Part shown: piece after piece, positions 6,863 to 9,721 of the stretch | Position numbering within the stretch: the first letter of the stretch is position 1 | How the letters are laid out: each line of letters begins with the position of its first letter | Source: Acetobacteraceae bacterium | GTDB lineage: Bacteria > Pseudomonadota > Alphaproteobacteria > Acetobacterales > Acetobacteraceae | DNA length: 9,721 nt | Direction: 5' to 3' | NCBI GenBank assembly: GCA_014377905.1 | Contig: JACMOQ010000132.1 | Span: forward strand, 1-9,721 | The notes under the pieces: generated by a model | The model's input: the letters and a program-made list of their open reading frames with translations, nothing else | Databases searched by the model: none | Told to the model about the DNA's origin: nothing | Made by a program: the position numbers and the translations under genes

Positions 6863-8209
6863 GGCGACACGGTTTCGGTCGGCGCCAATCAGCAGATGCT
6901 GCGCCTGTCGGCGTTGTTGCAGGTGCAGTTGCAGGCGCGCGCTGCCAAGCAGACCGAGCTTGGCTTTCTGATGGTCAATGAGACCATTTCCATTGTCCCC
7001 TACATGCAAGCCGCCTTGTGGCTGCCCCATACGCGCAAATTGGTGCTGTCTGGCGCAGGCACCCCCGATCAGGACGGACCTTACGCAACCTGGATGCGCG
7101 CGGTGTTGCGCTATCTGTCCCGCTTGCCCGATGCCGGCCAGATCCGCGCCTGCTCGGCGGCCAACCTGCCGCCAGCGCTCGCTGCGGGCTGGCACGAACA
7201 TCTGCCCGATTATGGCCTGTGGTGCCCGCTTACCACCCCCGATGGCGTGCTTGCCGGTGGGTTGGTGTTCGCCCGGCACGACCCGTGGGCAGATGGCGAG
7301 GCGGCGTTGCTGCAAGCCCTGACCGCGAGCTATTCCCAAGCCCTGATCTGGCACGATCTGCGCCGCCGCCGCCGTCTGCCGCGTCTGCATCACGGGCGGC
7401 GCAATCTGGTTTTCGCAGCCCTTGGCCTGTTGGCGGTGGCCGCAATGATGCTGCCAGTGCGCAGTTCGATCCTGGCGCCCGCCGAGGTGGTGCCGGTTGA
7501 TCCCACCCCGATCCGCGCGCCCTTTGCCGGGGTGATCGAAAACGTGCTGGTTGCACCGAACGCGCGGGTCATGGCGGGCGAGGCGCTGTTGACGCTCGAT
7601 ACCACCCAACTCGCCAGCCGGGTCGAGGTGGCGCAGAAAGCGCTCGAATTGGCGCAGGTCGAATATTCCCAGGTATCGCGCGAAGCCGTCGCCGATGTGC
7701 GGGCCCGTGGCCGCCTTGCGTTGCTGAAAAGCAAAATGGAACAGCAGGCCGCCGAGCTCGGCTACCAGACCAGCCTGTTGCAACGCGCCCGGGTGGTGGC
7801 GGCAACTGACGGGATTGCGGTGTTCAACGATGCCAGCGACTGGATCGGCCGCCCGGTCGAGATCGGCGAGCGCATCATGCTGATCGCGGGCCCTGCCTCG
7901 CGGTTGATCGAAATGCAGGTCCCGGTTGCCGAAATCGCAACATTCGCGGTTGGGTCCGAGGTCCAGTTTTTCGGCAACATCGCCCCCGACCAGCCGGTGG
8001 GCGCCAAGCTCAGCTTTGCCAGCTACGGCAGTGCGACGGCGGCCGACGGCGTATTGTCCTATGTGTTTCGCGCCACCCTCGACCCGGATGCCGAGCCGCA
8101 GCGCCTGGGCCTGAAGGGCACCGCCAAGGTTTACGGCGAACCCCGCCCATTGCTGTTGTGGTTACTGCGCCGCCCTATGGCGACCTTGCGACAATGGCTG
8201 GCGTTGTAA
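6860..8209 (+). CDS. HlyD-family adaptor with N-terminal cytoplasmic GAF-like domain
   Basis: This protein has 449 residues from ATG 6860, or 450 from GTG 6857. Residues about 10-165 form a soluble GAF-like domain (GFLMVNETISIVPYMQAALW; later GLWCPL, GGLVFARHDPW, then a helix with LLQALTASYSQAL). An Arg-rich stretch (LRRRRRLPRLHHGRRN) precedes one membrane helix at about 183-201, which places the GAF-like part in the cytoplasm by the positive-inside rule. The periplasmic part is a HlyD-type adaptor: lipoyl half from 216 (PTPIRAPFAGVIENV), coiled coil about 251-310, second lipoyl half (ATDGIAVFND), and a beta-barrel to about 425. The C-terminus is amphipathic (LLLWLLRRPMATLRQWL). A GAF-type domain on an adaptor is unusual compared with classical HlyD, AcrA or EmrA. 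It may sense a ligand or dock to the M50 partner. The gene overlaps the next one by 16 bases. Confidence 0.87.
   Translation: MGDTVSVGANQQMLRLSALLQVQLQARAAKQTELGFLMVNETISIVPYMQAALWLPHTRKLVLSGAGTPDQDGPYATWMRAVLRYLSRLPDAGQIRACSAANLPPALAAGWHEHLPDYGLWCPLTTPDGVLAGGLVFARHDPWADGEAALLQALTASYSQALIWHDLRRRRRLPRLHHGRRNLVFAALGLLAVAAMMLPVRSSILAPAEVVPVDPTPIRAPFAGVIENVLVAPNARVMAGEALLTLDTTQLASRVEVAQKALELAQVEYSQVSREAVADVRARGRLALLKSKMEQQAAELGYQTSLLQRARVVAATDGIAVFNDASDWIGRPVEIGERIMLIAGPASRLIEMQVPVAEIATFAVGSEVQFFGNIAPDQPVGAKLSFASYGSATAADGVLSYVFRATLDPDAEPQRLGLKGTAKVYGEPRPLLLWLLRRPMATLRQWLAL
8194..8209 (+). promoter_or_regulatory. 16-base gene overlap (translational coupling)
   Basis: The ATG at 8194 of the M50 gene lies inside the last codons of the adaptor gene, which stops at TAA 8207-8209 in another frame. 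No clear Shine-Dalgarno sequence precedes it, so coupled translation is likely and would keep adaptor and peptidase levels matched. Confidence 0.55.
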
Positions 8210-9721
8210 GCCTCCCGTCCGGGATTACCGGCCGGGTTGCGCGTCCGGACGCCGCGTTGCCGGCATTGCGGCAGGATCTGCAATTGCTGCCCGGGCCAGC
8301 GGGCGCGGACGGCATCCCAAGCTGGACCATCCACGACCCGGCGCGCCACCGCTTCATCCGCATCGGCTGGTTGGAGTTCGAGGTCCTGTCGCGCTGGGAT
8401 CTGGCCGATGCGACCGCGATTGCCCAAGCGGTCAGCGCGCAGACCACCATCCGCGTCACGGTTCGCGATGTCGAGGTGATGGCTGGCTTTCTTGCCCATG
8501 CCGGATTGGTTGTGCCATCCGGCCCGGTCGGCCGCGCGCAGCTAATGGCCGAAGCCGGGGCCGGCAAGCTTGGCGCGGCGGGCTGGCTGCTGAAGAACTA
8601 CCTGTTTTTGCGCCTGCGGCTGGTCAACCCCGATCGGGTTCTGGCCGGGTTGGTGCCGGCGACCAATTTCGTGTTCACCCAGGGCTTTGTCGCGGTGATG
8701 GCGGTTCTGGCGCTGGTGGCGTTCTACCATGTCGGTCGGCAATGGGATGGCTTCACCCATAGTTTTCAAGAGCTGTTTTCCCTTGAAGGGGCGTTTCTGG
8801 TCGGTGTCGCGCTGTCATGCGCCAAGGTTATCCACGAAATCGGCCATGGCCTTGCCGCCCGCCATTTCGGCTGCAAGGTGCCAGCGATGGGCGTGGCACT
8901 GTTGGTGCTGTGGCCGGTGCTGTGGACCGATACCACCGATGCCTGGCGCCTGACCGATCGGCGGCATCGGCTGATTGTCGATGTCTCGGGCATGGCCGCC
9001 GAACTGGTGCTGGCGGTGTTCGCGGCGCTCGCCTGGGCGATGCTGTCCGATGGATCGTTGCGCACCGCCGCCTTTCTGTTGTGCAGCTCGACCTGGCTCA
9101 TTACGCTTGCCATCAACCTCAACCCGCTGATGCGCTTTGACGGGTATTATCTGCTGTCGGACGGATTCGACATCCCCAATCTGCAGGACCGTGCCTTTGC
9201 CCTCGCCCGCTGGCGGCTGCGCGAAACCCTGTTCGATTTTGGTGCCCCGCCGCCCGAGATGCTGCCCGCCGCAACCGCGCGGCTGATGCTGGTCTATGCC
9301 TATTGCACCTGGGTCTATCGGTTTTTCCTGTTCCTCGGCATCGCGGTCCTGGTCTATCACCTTGCCTTCAAATTACTGGGGTTCTTTCTGATGGCGGTGG
9401 AAATCTGGTGGTTCATTGCCCGGCCCATTATGCGCGAGATGCGGGCCTGGATCACCAACCTACGCCCACGCCCGATCAATGCCCGCACCGCGATCACCAT
9501 CACCCTTGCAGCCCTGGTTATGCTGATCCTGGCGCTGCCGTGGCGCACCGAAATCTCCGCCCCCGCAGTGTTGCGCGACAATCGCCAAGCCGCGATCTTC
9601 ACCGCCACCGCCGGGGAATTGCAGCGCGCCAGCCCCGACGGACGCAAGGTCGCCGCGGGAGACGTCCTGTTCCAGCTCGGCTCCGAACCCTTGATGTGGC
9701 GCCGCCGCCAGGCCCAGGCCA
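8194..9721 (+). CDS. M50 (site-2-protease-type) membrane metallopeptidase with PqqD/RRE-like N-domain and HlyD-like C-part, 3'-truncated by window
   Basis: The frame is open from ATG 8194 to the window end (509 residues, no stop). Residues about 22-107 look like a PqqD/RRE-type winged helix (LPALRQDLQLL, PSWTIHDPARHRFIRIGW, a helix, then VRDVEVMAGFLAHAGLVV). A linker with WLLKNYLFLRLRLVNPDR leads to TM1 (about 159-181). The zinc motif HEIGH is at 214-218 in TM2. WTDTTDAWRL follows at 244-252 and the third-ligand motif NPLMRFDG is at 310-317 (Asp316), so all expected M50 catalytic residues are present. More helices lie at about 267-286, 292-309, 365-412 and 433-450. After the last one, EISAPAVLRDNRQAAIF and VAAGDVLFQLGSEP start a HlyD-like lipoyl domain. 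The family is often labelled 'putative peptide zinc metalloprotease'. The role here is inferred: the inner-membrane core of the exporter, possibly cleaving or threading the cargo. No ATPase motif is seen. Confidence 0.9.
   Translation, partial: MAGVVSLPSGITGRVARPDAALPALRQDLQLLPGPAGADGIPSWTIHDPARHRFIRIGWLEFEVLSRWDLADATAIAQAVSAQTTIRVTVRDVEVMAGFLAHAGLVVPSGPVGRAQLMAEAGAGKLGAAGWLLKNYLFLRLRLVNPDRVLAGLVPATNFVFTQGFVAVMAVLALVAFYHVGRQWDGFTHSFQELFSLEGAFLVGVALSCAKVIHEIGHGLAARHFGCKVPAMGVALLVLWPVLWTDTTDAWRLTDRRHRLIVDVSGMAAELVLAVFAALAWAMLSDGSLRTAAFLLCSSTWLITLAINLNPLMRFDGYYLLSDGFDIPNLQDRAFALARWRLRETLFDFGAPPPEMLPAATARLMLVYAYCTWVYRFFLFLGIAVLVYHLAFKLLGFFLMAVEIWWFIARPIMREMRAWITNLRPRPINARTAITITLAALVMLILALPWRTEISAPAVLRDNRQAAIFTATAGELQRASPDGRKVAAGDVLFQLGSEPLMWRRRQAQA

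Noticed and set aside
6773..7783. 336-codon minus-strand frame opposite the GAF-HlyD adaptor
   Set aside because: It is His/Gln/Gly/Arg-rich with no motif, and the opposite strand has a clear GAF-TM-HlyD protein.
8815..9360. Minus-strand frames opposite the M50 gene
   Set aside because: The plus frame carries HEIGH and the NPxxxxDG motif plus membrane helices. The minus frames are Gln/His/Arg-rich shadows.

Overview
The window is a GC-rich, single-strand gene cluster. All five genes I can support read on the + strand with almost no space between them, so it looks like one operon or the end of one. Dense coding, high third-position GC and the gene families suggest a Gram-negative proteobacterium. 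An alphaproteobacterium is my best guess from codon usage by eye, but nothing here fixes the taxon.

Region 1 (1-4337) is the 3' part of a giant, repetitive surface or secreted protein whose start lies upstream of the window. It carries two different Ig/cadherin-like units, then three tandem units of about 292 residues (927-1805, 1806-2681, 2682-3551). Each unit pairs an SdrD-B/CNA-B-like module with a second beta-rich module. After these come a proline-rich linker, one dystroglycan-type cadherin-like (CADG/He_PIG) domain and a C-terminal tail ending in an amphipathic segment. I see no RTX nonapeptides and no LPXTG anchor.

Region 2 (4369-9721, continuing past the window) is an envelope-spanning export apparatus. 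It consists of a TolC-family outer-membrane lipoprotein, a short periplasmic adaptor with a signal peptide, a membrane-anchored HlyD-type adaptor with a cytoplasmic GAF-like domain in front of its membrane helix, and an M50 (site-2-protease-type) membrane metallopeptidase. The M50 protein starts with a small PqqD/RRE-like cytoplasmic domain and runs into a HlyD-like lipoyl domain at the cut end of the window. It is open to the window edge and has no stop codon here. The last three genes are joined by 5-nt spacing, a 1-nt overlap and a 16-nt overlap, which indicates translational coupling.

My inference is that the four downstream genes export, process or anchor the giant protein encoded just upstream. 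The arrangement resembles a type I secretion system (outer-membrane channel plus HlyD adaptors), but no ABC ATPase or RND pump is encoded in the window. An M50 peptidase with a fused adaptor domain occupies the inner-membrane position instead. Two cytoplasmic domains (GAF-like and PqqD/RRE-like) are candidates for substrate or signal recognition. I recognise this gene combination as recurring next to large adhesin-like proteins in proteobacteria, but I do not know of a demonstrated mechanism. It is the most interesting part of the window. No RNA genes, mobile elements, CRISPR arrays, terminators or gene-free stretches above 35 bases were found.
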